Shown here piece after piece: positions 46,746-55,771 of a DNA stretch of 64,000 nt. The DNA lies in NCBI RefSeq assembly GCF_009617575.1, contig NZ_WIXJ01000003.1:1-64000 (forward strand). The letters are read 5' to 3'. The notes under the pieces are model-generated. The model was not told where the DNA came from. It did not search any database and saw only the letters and a program-made list of their open reading frames with translations. Source of the stretch: Rhodocyclus gracilis (GTDB taxonomy: Bacteria; Pseudomonadota; Gammaproteobacteria; Burkholderiales; Rhodocyclaceae). How positions within the stretch are numbered: the stretch's first letter is position 1; each line of letters starts with the position of its first letter. The position numbers and the translations under genes are program-made.

Positions 46746-48563
46746 ATGCCGATGTTGACGCCCCTCGCGGGCAAGGATGCGCCGCTCGAAACGACGATTG
46801 AGCGCCTGCGCGCCCGGCTGGCGGCGCTCGGGTTTGCGGTAAACGAGAGCGCCTGGCTCAATCCACTCGCCGGCGTCTGGTCGGTGCATCTGCGCGACGC
46901 CGACTGTCCGCTGCTCTTCAGTAACGGCAAGGGCGGCAGTGAACTCGCAGCACGCGCCAGCGCGCTGGGCGAGTTTTGCGAACGCCTGTTCAGCCGCCAT
47001 TTCTGGACGCACTACGCGCTCGGCGCCGACGTCACTGCCGGGCGGCCGATTCATCACCCGCAAGAACGCTGGTTTGCCCTGAACGGCGCGCGCTGGCCGG
47101 CCGGCCTGCTGACGCCGGAATTGCGCCGCGTCTACGACCCCGACGGCGCCTTGGAGCCAGCGGACTTTCTCGATTTCAACAGCGCCGATGTGGAGCGCGG
47201 TATTTGTGCGCTGCCGGCGACGCGCTCGCGCGATGGCAAGACGGTCTGGTTTCCCGCCAACATCATCGGCAACCTTTACCTGAGCAACGGCATCGCCGCC
47301 GGCAATACGCTGGCGGAAGCGCGGACGCAGGCGTTGTCCGAGGTCGTCGAGCGGCACGTCAAATTCCGCGTCCTGCGCGAAGGGCTCTGTCTGCCGGACG
47401 TGCCGGAGGCCGTCATCGCCCGCTACCCGCGTCTGGCCGAGGGCATCGCCGGTCTGCGCTCGGCGGGCTTTGGCCTGCTGGTCAAGGACGCGTCGCTCGG
47501 CGGTGCTTTCCCGGTGGCCAACGTCACGTTGCTCAATCCGCACGATCAGGGGTGCTACGCGAGCTTTGGCGCGCACCCGCGCTTTGCCGTTGCGCTGGAG
47601 CGGGCGCTCACTGAACTGCTGCAAGGCCGGGCGCTGGATGCGCTGGCCGGATTTCCCGAACCGGGCCTCGACCCGGAAGAGGTCGCCAGCGCGCCCAATA
47701 TCGAGGCGCACTTCGTCGATTCGAGCGGCGTCGTCGGCTGGTCGTTTCTTGCCGATACCCCCGATTTCGCTTTTTGCGAGTGGGATTTCGCAGGCGATAC
47801 GCAGCGCGAGGCCGAGTGGCTCACCGCGCGCCTGCACGACGCCGGTCACGATGTCTATTGCATCGATTACGGCGTCACGGACGGCCTCGCTGTCTGCCGG
47901 CTCCTCGTGCCGGGCGTCTCCGAGGTCTATCCGATTGACGATCTGCGCTGGGAGAACAACCGCGTCGGCGCCTCGCTGCGCGCCGCGATCCTGTCGCTGC
48001 CGAGCCTTGGCGACGACGATTGCGCCGCACTGCTGGCGAGCCTGAACGAGCAGGGTTTCGACGATGCGCGCCCGGTGAGCGTCCTGATCGGTCTCGCGGT
48101 CGACGCCGGCTCCTTCTGGGAAGACCTGCGCATCGGCGAGCTGAAAACCTTGCTGGCCCTGGCCATCGGCGACCTCGACGCGATCCGCGAGGGCTGCGAC
48201 TGGATCGGCCACTTCGCGCAGCTCCACGCGGCGCGCCGGCGCGTCTACCACTGCATCGAGACCCTGCTGGGTCTGGCGCTTGGCCCGGCGGACGAGGCCG
48301 GCGATTGGGACGACGACGCGGATTCGGACGCGGCTGACGACGACTGTTCGACGGCGGGCGTCCCCGACGCTTCGGCTTGGGCGCCCTGGCGTGCGAATCT
48401 TGTACATCTCTTTGGCGATGCCACGCTGGCGCAGGCCGAGGCCTTGCTGGCCGGGCAGCAGCGCTTTTTCGGAATCGACGCACCCGGCGCGAGTTTTACC
48501 GGGTGCGCCATGCACGCGCGACTGCTCGCCGCCTTCGCGCGCCTTGCGGGAGACCACGCATGA
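46746..48563 (+). CDS. ycaO: YcaO-family protein (RimO-associated type)
   Basis: 605 residues, close to E. coli YcaO (586). In E. coli YcaO is needed for full beta-methylthiolation of ribosomal protein S12 by RimO. The ATP-binding motifs of the YcaO fold are visible: SNGKGGSELAARASALGEFC and GIAAGNTLAEARTQALSEVV, both with the conserved ExxER-type glutamates. The N-terminus has PLAGVWSVHLRD. An acidic low-complexity stretch near residue 520 (DWDDDADSDAADDDC) is an unusual addition. A biosynthetic (azoline) role is less likely because no precursor or partner enzyme is adjacent. Confidence 0.85.
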   Translation: MPMLTPLAGKDAPLETTIERLRARLAALGFAVNESAWLNPLAGVWSVHLRDADCPLLFSNGKGGSELAARASALGEFCERLFSRHFWTHYALGADVTAGRPIHHPQERWFALNGARWPAGLLTPELRRVYDPDGALEPADFLDFNSADVERGICALPATRSRDGKTVWFPANIIGNLYLSNGIAAGNTLAEARTQALSEVVERHVKFRVLREGLCLPDVPEAVIARYPRLAEGIAGLRSAGFGLLVKDASLGGAFPVANVTLLNPHDQGCYASFGAHPRFAVALERALTELLQGRALDALAGFPEPGLDPEEVASAPNIEAHFVDSSGVVGWSFLADTPDFAFCEWDFAGDTQREAEWLTARLHDAGHDVYCIDYGVTDGLAVCRLLVPGVSEVYPIDDLRWENNRVGASLRAAILSLPSLGDDDCAALLASLNEQGFDDARPVSVLIGLAVDAGSFWEDLRIGELKTLLALAIGDLDAIREGCDWIGHFAQLHAARRRVYHCIETLLGLALGPADEAGDWDDDADSDAADDDCSTAGVPDASAWAPWRANLVHLFGDATLAQAEALLAGQQRFFGIDAPGASFTGCAMHARLLAAFARLAGDHA

Positions 48564-48787
48564 AAACGCGACATCCACAGTCACTGCGCGCCGGCGTTGC
48601 CGCGCTCGCGCTACTGGCGCTAACGGCGATGCCGCTGGCGCGTGCCGAACCGGCGCCCTGGTATCTCTGGGTCAGCAACACGGCCGATGGCCTCATCTGC
48701 GCGCAGATTTCTCCCGGAGAAGACTGGCGCATCCTGCGCGGCCCCTTCCGTGACGGGCTGTGCCGCAAGCAGGGGGTTCCGGGCTAA
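48560..48787 (+). CDS. small secreted protein
   Basis: 75 residues starting MKTRHPQSLRAGVAALALLA, with a signal peptide cleaved after PLARA. The mature part (EPAPWYLWVSNTADGLICAQ, then CRKQGVPG) has two cysteines that may form a disulphide. The ATG overlaps the ycaO stop by four bases, so the pair is translationally coupled. No family recognised. Confidence 0.6.
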   Translation: MKTRHPQSLRAGVAALALLALTAMPLARAEPAPWYLWVSNTADGLICAQISPGEDWRILRGPFRDGLCRKQGVPG

Positions 48788-48875
48788 GCCGGTATAAGCC
48801 AGGTAACGCCGGGATCCGCCAGGTTTGGCCGCGGGCCGCTTTTTTGATTGAAGGACGCTTGAGGAATCATCGATC

Positions 48876-50168
48876 GTGAGTTTCAACGCTTCTACCGCCT
48901 CGCCGGCGAATGCTTCGGAGGTTTCGAGCGTCTCGGCCGTTCCAGACGCGACGGACCCGACGTCGCCGCTGTGGGCGCCGCACGTTGCCGAGCCGGTGGC
49001 GCGCTCTTTGTGCACCGATTGCGGCGTGTCGCGCATGGCCGATCCCGGCCTATGCAGCCGCGCCTGCCAGTTCATCGCGCCCGACTACGCGGCGCTGGAA
49101 CGCCGGGTGCATGGCCGCGAGCGCGATCCAGCCCGCGCCGACGAGCGGTTTTTTGGCCCTTACCGCCGCATGTTGCGGGCGGCATTGACGCCGCCGCGCC
49201 AAGGCGCGCAATGGACGGGCATCACCACGCGCATTGCCGAGCGCCTGCTGGAGAGCGGCGCGGTCGACGCGGTGTTGGCGATGGCCCCCGATCCCGACGA
49301 CGTCTGGCGCCCGAAGCCCGTGCTCGTGACCGAGGCCGCCGGCATGGCGCAGTGTCGCGGCATGCGTATGGGCTACGCGCCCCTGCTGGCCTTGCTCGAA
49401 CCGGCGCGCGCGCGCGGCTTCAAGCGCCTCGCCGTGATCGGCATTCCGTGTCAGGTGCATGCGCTGCGGGTGCTTGAGCGCGAACTGGGCTTCGAGCGTA
49501 TCGACGTCATCGGCATCCCCTGCTCGGACAACACGACGACGGAGCGCTTTCACGAATTTCTGGCACTGCTGGAGGACGATCCGTCGACCATCACTTATCT
49601 GGAGTTCTGCGCCGACTATCACGTCGAGCTGCGCTACCGCGATGGCCGCAAACGGCGCATTCCCTTCCTGCTGCTGCCGCTGTCGAAGCTGCCGGGAGAT
49701 TTCTTCCCGATTACCTGCCGCAGCTGCGTCGATTACAGCAACACCCTCGCCGACATCACCGTCGGCTACATGGGCGGCGAGGGCGAGCAGTGGGTGCTGA
49801 CGCGCAACGCGCGCGGCGACGAGTTGCTCGCCCTGCTGGGTGACGAAGTGACGCTCGCCGAGCCGGGCAGCGCGGGCGACCGTCGTGGGCCGGTGCGAGG
49901 TTTCCTCAAGAACGTCGAACTGGCGGCGGGCGGTTTGCCGGTGCGCGGCATGCCGAACTGGCTGCGGCCGCTGGTCGGCTGGCTGATGCCGAAAGTCGGC
50001 CCGCGCGGTATCGAATTCGCCCGCGCCCGCATCGAGATGAAATCGGTCGAGAGCGTCTTGCACCTGCGTCGCGAGCATCCCAAACGGATGAAACACATGA
50101 TTCCGCCGCATGTCTGGTCGCTTGTCGAACCCTACGGGCTAGTGGCGAAAGAGGGGGAGCGCAAGTAA
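48876..50168 (+). CDS. FrhB/FdhB-family iron-sulfur flavoprotein (coenzyme F420 hydrogenase beta-like)
   Basis: 430 residues from GTG 48876. The N-terminal Cys cluster is LCTDCGVSRMADPGLCSRAC, followed by a domain with AVIGIPCQVHALRVLERELG and DVIGIPCSDNTTT, typical of the FrhB C-terminal domain. CRSCVDYSNTLADITVGYMG provides further cluster ligands. In this family the protein passes electrons from ferredoxin or a deazaflavin to a substrate; relatives reduce chlorophyll intermediates or F420. No partner subunit is nearby, so the substrate is unknown. Confidence 0.75.
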   Translation: MSFNASTASPANASEVSSVSAVPDATDPTSPLWAPHVAEPVARSLCTDCGVSRMADPGLCSRACQFIAPDYAALERRVHGRERDPARADERFFGPYRRMLRAALTPPRQGAQWTGITTRIAERLLESGAVDAVLAMAPDPDDVWRPKPVLVTEAAGMAQCRGMRMGYAPLLALLEPARARGFKRLAVIGIPCQVHALRVLERELGFERIDVIGIPCSDNTTTERFHEFLALLEDDPSTITYLEFCADYHVELRYRDGRKRRIPFLLLPLSKLPGDFFPITCRSCVDYSNTLADITVGYMGGEGEQWVLTRNARGDELLALLGDEVTLAEPGSAGDRRGPVRGFLKNVELAAGGLPVRGMPNWLRPLVGWLMPKVGPRGIEFARARIEMKSVESVLHLRREHPKRMKHMIPPHVWSLVEPYGLVAKEGERK

Positions 50169-50212
50169 GCTGTCATCTTTTCGCGCCCGCGAAACGATGA
50201 CAGGAGGGTGGG

Positions 50213-51289
50213 GTGGAGTGTCGGATATCTGCTGAACGTGAATCGCTGATCCGCGCTCTCTTCGACGAGTACATCGAACGGTACGCGGGGCGCGATCCGC
50301 GCCTCGTCGAGCACTTCAGCGAGAATTTCAGCGGCTACGCGGGGGCTTCGGATGTGCTCGTACACAACCGTGACGAGTGGATACGCATCACCCAGCGCGA
50401 TTTTGCGCAGGTGCCCGGGCGTCTCGGCATCGAGATGCTCGACATCGCGCTACAGGATCTGTGCCCCGATCTTGTCGCCGTCACGGCGTTTTTTCACATC
50501 CATCTGCCGCAGCCCGACCCCATTTTTTCGCGCGAGACGGCGCGGCTCGTCCTCGTCTTTCGCTGCGAAAACGGCAACTGGAAGATCTGCCACAGCGGCA
50601 TCTCGATCCCCTATCACCAGGCGCGGGACGACGAGATTTACCCGATGGCCGACCTGCACGCGCGTAACCGCGCCCTCGAAGCGCTGGTCGAGGAACGCAC
50701 GGAGGCCTTGCGGCACGCCAACGCGCGTCTCGAGTCGCTGAGCAATACGGACGCGCTGACCGGCATCGCCAATCGCCGCTGTTTCGACCGCATGCTGCAA
50801 CTGGAATGGAAGCGCGGCCAGCGCCGCGAGCGACCGCTCGCCGCCGTGATGATCGACGTCGATTTCTTCAAGCACTTCAACGACTGGTATGGGCACCCGC
50901 GTGGCGACGAGTGCCTGCGCGCCCTGGCGGGAGCGCTGACGCGCGCCGGGCAGCGGGCGGGCGAGAACGTCGCGCGCTACGGCGGTGAGGAGTTCGTCCT
51001 GCTGCTGGCCGAAGCCGGTGTAAATGAGGCATTTGAGGTGGCGCGGCGCATTCAGAGGGAAGTCCGCGCGCTGGCTCTGGCGCACGCCGCGACCGAGGCG
51101 GGCATCGTCACCGTCAGTATCGGCGTTGCCAGTCAGGTGCCGGCGGAAGGCAGTTCGCCGCAGGAACTGATACGCCAGGCCGACGCCGCGCTCTACCGCG
51201 CCAAGCAAGGCGGCCGCAACCGCGTGTGCAGCCCGACCGCTCAGGCAAGCCAAGCGGCCGCTAAGTCAGGGGCCAACTCAGGCGCCTAG
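50213..51289 (+). CDS. diguanylate cyclase with N-terminal SnoaL-like domain
   Basis: 358 residues from GTG 50213. The first 140 residues (ESLIRALFDEYIERYAGRDP, FHIHLPQPDPIFSRETARLV, FRCENGNWKICHSGISIPYH) look like an NTF2/SnoaL-like small-ligand domain. A coiled-coil linker (ARNRALEALVEERTEALRHA) leads to a GGDEF domain with NTDALTGIANRR, DVDFFKHFNDWYGHPRGDEC and the active-site RYGGEEF. It should make cyclic di-GMP. An RxxD inhibitory site before GGEEF is not evident. Its end overlaps the convergent flavodoxin gene by 12 bp. Confidence 0.88.
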   Translation: MECRISAERESLIRALFDEYIERYAGRDPRLVEHFSENFSGYAGASDVLVHNRDEWIRITQRDFAQVPGRLGIEMLDIALQDLCPDLVAVTAFFHIHLPQPDPIFSRETARLVLVFRCENGNWKICHSGISIPYHQARDDEIYPMADLHARNRALEALVEERTEALRHANARLESLSNTDALTGIANRRCFDRMLQLEWKRGQRRERPLAAVMIDVDFFKHFNDWYGHPRGDECLRALAGALTRAGQRAGENVARYGGEEFVLLLAEAGVNEAFEVARRIQREVRALALAHAATEAGIVTVSIGVASQVPAEGSSPQELIRQADAALYRAKQGGRNRVCSPTAQASQAAAKSGANSGA

Positions 51290-51832
51290 CCGCGCCGCTA
51301 CCGTAGCGACACGCACGCCGAGCAGACGCGCTGTTTCCAGATCGCCGACGGGGATTTCGTCGGGGTTGGCGTCGGAGGGCGTTTGCGCCATGGCGCCGGC
51401 GAAGGAGCCGACGTAGTTCACGTCGTCACGCTGCGCCGCCTTGCTGTTCGACGGCATAAGGCCGGTGCCGACCCAGATGCCCGAGTGCTGCATCGCCAGC
51501 GTGAAGAGGTAGTGCAGCGTCGAGTGCTTGTCGCCGTTCATCGTCGCGCTGTTGGTGAAGCCGGCGAAGAGCTTGTCCTTCCACGCCTGCGCGCCCCACA
51601 CCTTGCTCGACGCGTCGGCGAATTTCTTGAACTGCCAGCTCACCGTGCCCATGTAGGTCGGGCTGCCGAAGATGATCGCGTCGGCCGCAGCGAGCGCCTC
51701 CCAGCCGCCGGCGGGCAGGTTGCCTTCGGCGTCGATGGGCACCAATTCGGCACCGGCGCCCTTGGCGACGGCTTGTGCAATGCGCAGCGTGTGGCCGTAG
51801 CCGGAGTGGAAGACGACAGCGATCTTTGCCAT
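51278..51832 (-). CDS. flavodoxin / NAD(P)H:quinone oxidoreductase family (WrbA-like)
   Basis: 184 residues. The FMN phosphate loop is VVFHSGYGHTLRIAQAVAKG. The second FMN segment IIFGSPTYMGTVSWQFKKFA and the GFTNSATMNGDKHSTLHYLF region match WrbA-type flavodoxins, though it is slightly shorter than WrbA (about 198). Probably a cytoplasmic two-electron quinone or azo reductase. Located next to pirin and a LysR regulator. Confidence 0.8.
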   Translation of the reverse strand: MAKIAVVFHSGYGHTLRIAQAVAKGAGAELVPIDAEGNLPAGGWEALAAADAIIFGSPTYMGTVSWQFKKFADASSKVWGAQAWKDKLFAGFTNSATMNGDKHSTLHYLFTLAMQHSGIWVGTGLMPSNSKAAQRDDVNYVGSFAGAMAQTPSDANPDEIPVGDLETARLLGVRVATVAARLGA

Positions 51833-51902
51833 GGTGAATCTCCTTTTCGTTCGGTTGGGGACTTCAGGTTCGTTGGGGTAAATCAGGCCAAATCAGCCCA
51901 AA

Positions 51903-52604
51903 TCAGGCAGCGAGGTCGAAAACGAGCACTTCGGCGTCGTTGCCCTGGCTCAGTTGCAGGGCGCTTTCTTCCGCCAGCAACGCGGCGTCGCCGCCGTGCA
52001 GCGTCTGGCCATTGACGACGAGCGTGCCGCGCACCAGATGCACGTAGGCCTTGCGCGCCGGGTCGAGTGTCAGCGTTGCCGACTCGTCGCCGTCGAACAG
52101 GCCGGCGTAGAGCGTCGCGTCGGCGGTGATCGTCACCGAGTTGTCGGCGCCGTCGGGCGAGGCAACGCGGCGCAGGCGCCCGCGCTTGTCGGCGGGGGGA
52201 ATCGTCTTCTGTTCGTAGCCGGGGCTGATGCCAAGGCGCGAGGGCTCGATCCAGATCTGCAGCAGATGCGTCTCTGCATCGATGGCGTGGTTGAACTCGC
52301 TGTGCATCACGCCATGGCCGGCGCTCATGCGCTGCACGTCGCCGGGTGGGATGCTGGTGCCGTTGCCCATGCTGTCCTGGTGCGCCAGTTCGCCGCTGAG
52401 CACGTAGGTGACGATCTCCATGTCGCGGTGACCATGCGTGCCGAAGCCCTTGCCGGCGGCGATCCAGTCTTCGTTGATCACGCGCAGATTGCCCCAGCCC
52501 ATGTGCGCGGGGTCGTAATAGCCGGCGAACGAGAACGAATGCTTGCTCTTCAGCCAGCCGTGGTCGGCGTGGCCACGTTCCTGCGATTTGCGAATGTTGA
52601 TCAT
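51903..52604 (-). CDS. pirin-family bicupin (YhaK/YhhW-like)
   Basis: 233 residues from ATG 52604 (MINIRKSQERGHADHGWLKS), matching the length of E. coli YhaK. The cupin metal-binding motif is GFGTHGHRDMEIVTYVLSGE, with ISAGHGVMHSEFN-like residues (MSAGHGVMHSEFN) later. Related proteins oxidise quercetin or sense redox state. The longer open frame to 52820 enters the divergent regulator gene and was rejected. It is divergent from the LysR gene, which probably controls it. Confidence 0.88.
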   Translation of the reverse strand: MINIRKSQERGHADHGWLKSKHSFSFAGYYDPAHMGWGNLRVINEDWIAAGKGFGTHGHRDMEIVTYVLSGELAHQDSMGNGTSIPPGDVQRMSAGHGVMHSEFNHAIDAETHLLQIWIEPSRLGISPGYEQKTIPPADKRGRLRRVASPDGADNSVTITADATLYAGLFDGDESATLTLDPARKAYVHLVRGTLVVNGQTLHGGDAALLAEESALQLSQGNDAEVLVFDLAA

Positions 52605-52707
52605 GGTGGCTCTCCTTTGCTGGACTCCACTATAGGAGTGAGCGCCACGCGTGCGGTGCAGCCGCATTGCTGGCATCATGCAAAAAAACTGCATGATGGG
52701 TGAGCCA

Positions 52708-53667
52708 ATGAGCAAAAACGTAGCCTCTCCGCGCGACGTGCTGACGCCGGATTCACTGGCCCTGCTGCAAGGGATTGCCGATGCCGGCAGCTTTGCCGCC
52801 GCCGCTCGCGCCGCCGGCATGGTGCCGAGCGCGCTCAGTTATCGCGTGCGCCAGATCGAAGACGCACTCGACGTGCTGCTCTTCGACCGCAGTTCGCGCC
52901 AGGCGAGCCTCACCGCCGCCGGCCACGAGCTGCTGCGCGAGGGCGCGCGCCTGCTCGCCGAAGTCGACGCCATCGCCAACCGCGTGCGCCGCGTGGCCAC
53001 CGGCTGGGAATCGCAATTCACGCTGGCGCTCGACGGCATCATCGACCGCCGCACGGTCTTGGAGCTATGCGAGCAGTTCTTCGCGCTGAAGCCGCCGACG
53101 CGCCTGCGCCTGCGCGACGAAACGCTCTCCGGTACGCTCGCCGCGCTCGCCTCCGGGCAGGCCGATCTGGCGCTCGGCGTCGTCGCCGAGGCGAGCACCG
53201 TCGCCGGCCTGCAGACGCGCCCGCTCGGCAGCCTGCGCTTTGTCTTTGCCGTAGCGCCGCATCACCCGCTGGCGCAGGCGAGCGAGCCGCTGTCGGACGA
53301 TCTGCTCCGCCAGCACCGCGCCGTCGCCGTCGCCGACTCGGTGCCGCGTGGCGGTGGCCTCACTCTTGGCCTGCTCGCCGGGCAGGACGTATTCACCGTG
53401 CCCGGCATGCCGGACAAGCTGCAGGCGCAGCTGCGCGGCCTCGGCGCCGGTTTTTTACCCGAATGTCTGGCGCGCCCGTACATCGACAGCGGTCGGCTGG
53501 TGGAAAAGCGCGTCGAGCGCGCCGAACGCGTCACCACTGTCGTCTACGCCTGGCGCAAAGCGCCCGACGCCGCGCGCGGCAAGGCGCTGCAATGGTGGTT
53601 GCAGCAACTGGAAGGCAAGGTCACGCGGCAGGCGCTGCTCGGCGAGCGCATTGCGCCGAGCCAGTGA
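52708..53667 (+). CDS. LysR-family transcriptional regulator
   Basis: 319 residues from ATG 52708; ATGs 10 and 5 codons upstream are also in frame. The winged helix-turn-helix is LALLQGIADAGSFAAAARAA, then VPSALSYRVRQIEDALDVLL and FDRSSRQASLTAAG. The effector domain follows (LRDETLSGTLAALASGQADL). It faces the pirin gene across about 100 bp, the classic LysR arrangement of regulator and divergent target, so control of the pirin and perhaps the flavodoxin gene is likely. Confidence 0.9.
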   Translation: MSKNVASPRDVLTPDSLALLQGIADAGSFAAAARAAGMVPSALSYRVRQIEDALDVLLFDRSSRQASLTAAGHELLREGARLLAEVDAIANRVRRVATGWESQFTLALDGIIDRRTVLELCEQFFALKPPTRLRLRDETLSGTLAALASGQADLALGVVAEASTVAGLQTRPLGSLRFVFAVAPHHPLAQASEPLSDDLLRQHRAVAVADSVPRGGGLTLGLLAGQDVFTVPGMPDKLQAQLRGLGAGFLPECLARPYIDSGRLVEKRVERAERVTTVVYAWRKAPDAARGKALQWWLQQLEGKVTRQALLGERIAPSQ

Positions 53668-53699
53668 GCGCCGGGTGTTCGCGTTCTGCCCTTAGCGCC

Positions 53700-53990
53700 T
53701 CAGGAGGCCACGCGCTCGGCGCGCGCTGCGTTGATCTTCTCTTCCAGCGTGGCGGCTTCTGCGCTGCAGCGATTCCACTCGCTGTGGCTTTGCCGCGCCG
53801 CCGCCCCGATCTGTTGTTGCTTTAGCTCCAGCAGCGCCGTGAGCAGGCTTCTTTCAGTGTCGGATCTGGCGTCACGTAGCTGTGCCTCGATGTCCGGCAG
53901 GGCGGCACGCAACTCCTGCGCCCGCCGCTTCCAGGGGTCTTTTTTCAGAATCTGCAAAATCGAACTGAAACCGGGTTTTTTGTCCGTCAT
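53700..53990 (-). CDS. hypothetical coiled-coil protein
   Basis: 96 residues, highly charged. It begins MTDKKPGFSSILQILKKDPW and continues as an almost uninterrupted helix with heptad character (RRAQELRAALPDIEAQLRDA, LLELKQQQIGAAARQ, AEAATLEEKINAARAE). No signal peptide or membrane segment. No family named. Confidence 0.6.
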   Translation of the reverse strand: MTDKKPGFSSILQILKKDPWKRRAQELRAALPDIEAQLRDARSDTERSLLTALLELKQQQIGAAARQSHSEWNRCSAEAATLEEKINAARAERVAS

Positions 53991-54139
53991 ATAAGTCGCG
54001 CCTTTGAGTTATATGGGGTTGTGAGGTGGGGGCGTCAGGCGAGCATTCTTCGTTGGACGATATTTATGTGCTCGTTATTGCGCTCCGGAGGGAAGGATAA
54101 CTCGCGAAGCGTTGCCGAGGTCGGGGTAGGGGATCGCAC

Positions 54140-54541
54140 TCAGGCGGCATCCCTCTCGGCGAAAACCGCCTTCGCCGCGAACAGTCCGTTGAGCGCCGCC
54201 GGAAAGCCGGCGTAGATCGCCATCTGCATGATAATTTCGACGACTTCCTCGCGCGTGCAGCCGACGTTGAGCGCGCCGTGGATATGCACTTTCAGCTGCG
54301 GCGCGGCGTTGCCGAGCGCCGTCAGCACGGCGACGACACCGATTTCTCTGGATTTGAGGTCGAGCTGCGGCCGCGAGTAGATGTCGCCGAAGGGAAACTC
54401 GATCAGGTAGCGCGCGAAGTCGGGTGCGATGTCGGCGAGCGACTCGATGACGCGCTCGCCGGCGGCGCCGTCGATCTCGCGCAGTTTTTCCCAGCCACGG
54501 CGGTAGCGGGTCGATTCAAGGGGATTGTGGGTCTGCTGCAT
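54140..54541 (-). CDS. carboxymuconolactone decarboxylase family protein
   Basis: 133 residues. The segment LDLKSREIGVVAVLTALGNA, followed by QLKVHIHGALNVGCTREEVV and EIIMQMAIYAGFPAALNGL, is the CMD helical core. The Glu and His (HIHGALNVGC) typical of gamma-carboxymuconolactone decarboxylase are present, but the CxxC of AhpD-type proteins is absent. Without protocatechuate genes nearby, the substrate is unknown. The start overlaps the end of the MerR gene by 26 bp, so the two form an operon. Confidence 0.85.
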   Translation of the reverse strand: MQQTHNPLESTRYRRGWEKLREIDGAAGERVIESLADIAPDFARYLIEFPFGDIYSRPQLDLKSREIGVVAVLTALGNAAPQLKVHIHGALNVGCTREEVVEIIMQMAIYAGFPAALNGLFAAKAVFAERDAA

Positions 54542-54947
54542 GGGCTGCCTCGTCTGCTGGCGCCCCGCTCTCGGTGATCATCTGCCGGTAGATGCCGATC
54601 TTGTCGTCGAGAACGCTGGCGCATGTCGAAAGCTCTTCGATCCTGGTGGCCAAGCGTTCGCGATGGAGCTTGAGCATCGCCAGCCGCGCGTGCAACGTCG
54701 TCTCGCCTTGCGCTCTGAGCGCCGCGTACTGCCTGATCTCGGCCAGCGGCATCCCGGTCTGCTTGAGCCGGAGAACGAACTCAAGCCAGAGCACATCGGC
54801 CGGGTGGTACTGCCGATGCCGGCCCGAGTTGCGCCCGGCAGGCTGCAGGATTCCCTCGGCTTCGTAGAAGCGCAGGGTGTGCGTGGAAAGCCCGCTCAGG
54901 CGCGCGAGCTCGCCGATGGAGATGGCGTTGTTGGTCACGTCGGGCAT
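54516..54947 (-). CDS. MerR-family transcriptional regulator
   Basis: 143 residues from ATG 54947 (MPDVTNNAISIGELARLSGL). The helix-turn-helix and wing are STHTLRFYEAEGILQPAGRN and HRQYHPADVLWLEFVLRLKQ, followed by the dimerisation helix LHARLAMLKLHRERLATRIE. No metal-binding cysteine set is clear (one Cys near the end of the helix), so it is of the small-molecule or redox type. It heads the operon with the decarboxylase gene and probably regulates it. The frame continues upstream to 55037 but without homologous features. Confidence 0.87.
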   Translation of the reverse strand: MPDVTNNAISIGELARLSGLSTHTLRFYEAEGILQPAGRNSGRHRQYHPADVLWLEFVLRLKQTGMPLAEIRQYAALRAQGETTLHARLAMLKLHRERLATRIEELSTCASVLDDKIGIYRQMITESGAPADEAAHAADPQSP

Positions 54948-55260
54948 GGTGCGACTTTGAGTGCACTCGAAGTCAAGCGAAGTTCGCAGCTTCCGGCAAA
55001 TGCTGCGGGCGGGCAAGGTGGAGGTGGCCATTGTCATATGTTTTAAGGATAATTGATTGCGGAGTCGGGGTGGCGGTGCATAGCTGTCGGCCTTTGCGCT
55101 GTGAATCTGGAGTCGGCTCTTGATGTGACGGCAAAACTGGCTTGATTAGGACGCACTAAAACTATCTATGCTGATGTTTTAATGAGGCGTTTATCGATTT
55201 TTTGGGGCTTTTGGTACGCCATGACGGAATGTTTTCCGTCTTTTAGGAATCCCATTCCAC
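54948..55260. other. intergenic stretch before the cassette cluster
   Basis: About 310 bp with falling GC content. It should hold the MerR-operon promoter. No gene, and no integron integrase or complete attC, was seen; the first GTTAGGC core site is at 55261. Confidence 0.5.
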
Positions 55261-55295
55261 GTTAGGCTTCTCTTGTCACTCTCGGGAGGTACGTC

Positions 55296-55685
55296 ATGAA
55301 GTCAAAGGCACTTGTCGTGTTGGTCTTCCTCATTGCCTCTTCCGCTCACGCCGAGGAAGTGTGCGAGATAGTCAAGGGCGCAGTCTTGATCGCCCAGGAC
55401 GACAAGAACACGTACCTTGGAAAGATCGCCAACTCGTACGACTCAGAGTCGATCTTCAACGAGTACGGGACATACGGAAGTCAGTACAACTCGCTGTCAG
55501 TCTGGAATCAGTACGGTACCTTTGGAAACGAGTACAACAGCCATTCGGCGACAAATTCCTACACGTCCACACCGCCGATGATCATCAAGAACAAGAAGAT
55601 CCTGGGGTATCTCTCTGCAAATAAGAACCTTCGTGGATCCATTACGCCCAATCTCCTGAAGGCTCTCTGCAAGGATGAGCTTTGA
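55296..55685 (+). CDS. cassette 1: secreted protein with aromatic-Asn/Gly repeats
   Basis: 129 residues with signal peptide MKSKALVVLVFLIASSAHAE and GGGAGGT ribosome-binding site. The mature protein carries a repeated SIFNEYGTYGSQYNSLSVWN-QYGTFGNEYNSHSATNSY pattern, followed by TPPMIIKNKKILGYLSANKN. This pattern occurs in a family of small exported bacterial proteins of unknown function that I recognise only by its repeats. A pair of cysteines (EVCEIV, ALCKDEL) may be linked. Confidence 0.65.
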   Translation: MKSKALVVLVFLIASSAHAEEVCEIVKGAVLIAQDDKNTYLGKIANSYDSESIFNEYGTYGSQYNSLSVWNQYGTFGNEYNSHSATNSYTSTPPMIIKNKKILGYLSANKNLRGSITPNLLKALCKDEL

Positions 55686-55698
55686 TGGGCAGCAAGAA

Positions 55699-55758
55699 AC
55701 CTAACCCCTACGTCAAGGGGACCAGCCTGCGGCAGGCCCCTTACGTCGAACGTTAGGC
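55699..55758 (+). other. attC site of cassette 1
   Basis: Left box CCTAAC (55700-55705), right box GTTAGGC (55752-55758). Between them ACGTCAAGGGG pairs with CCCCTTACGT, and CCTGC with a GCAGG further in. The whole folds as a hairpin with unpaired bases, as attC sites do. Confidence 0.75.
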
Positions 55759-55771
55759 AAGGGAGACATTT

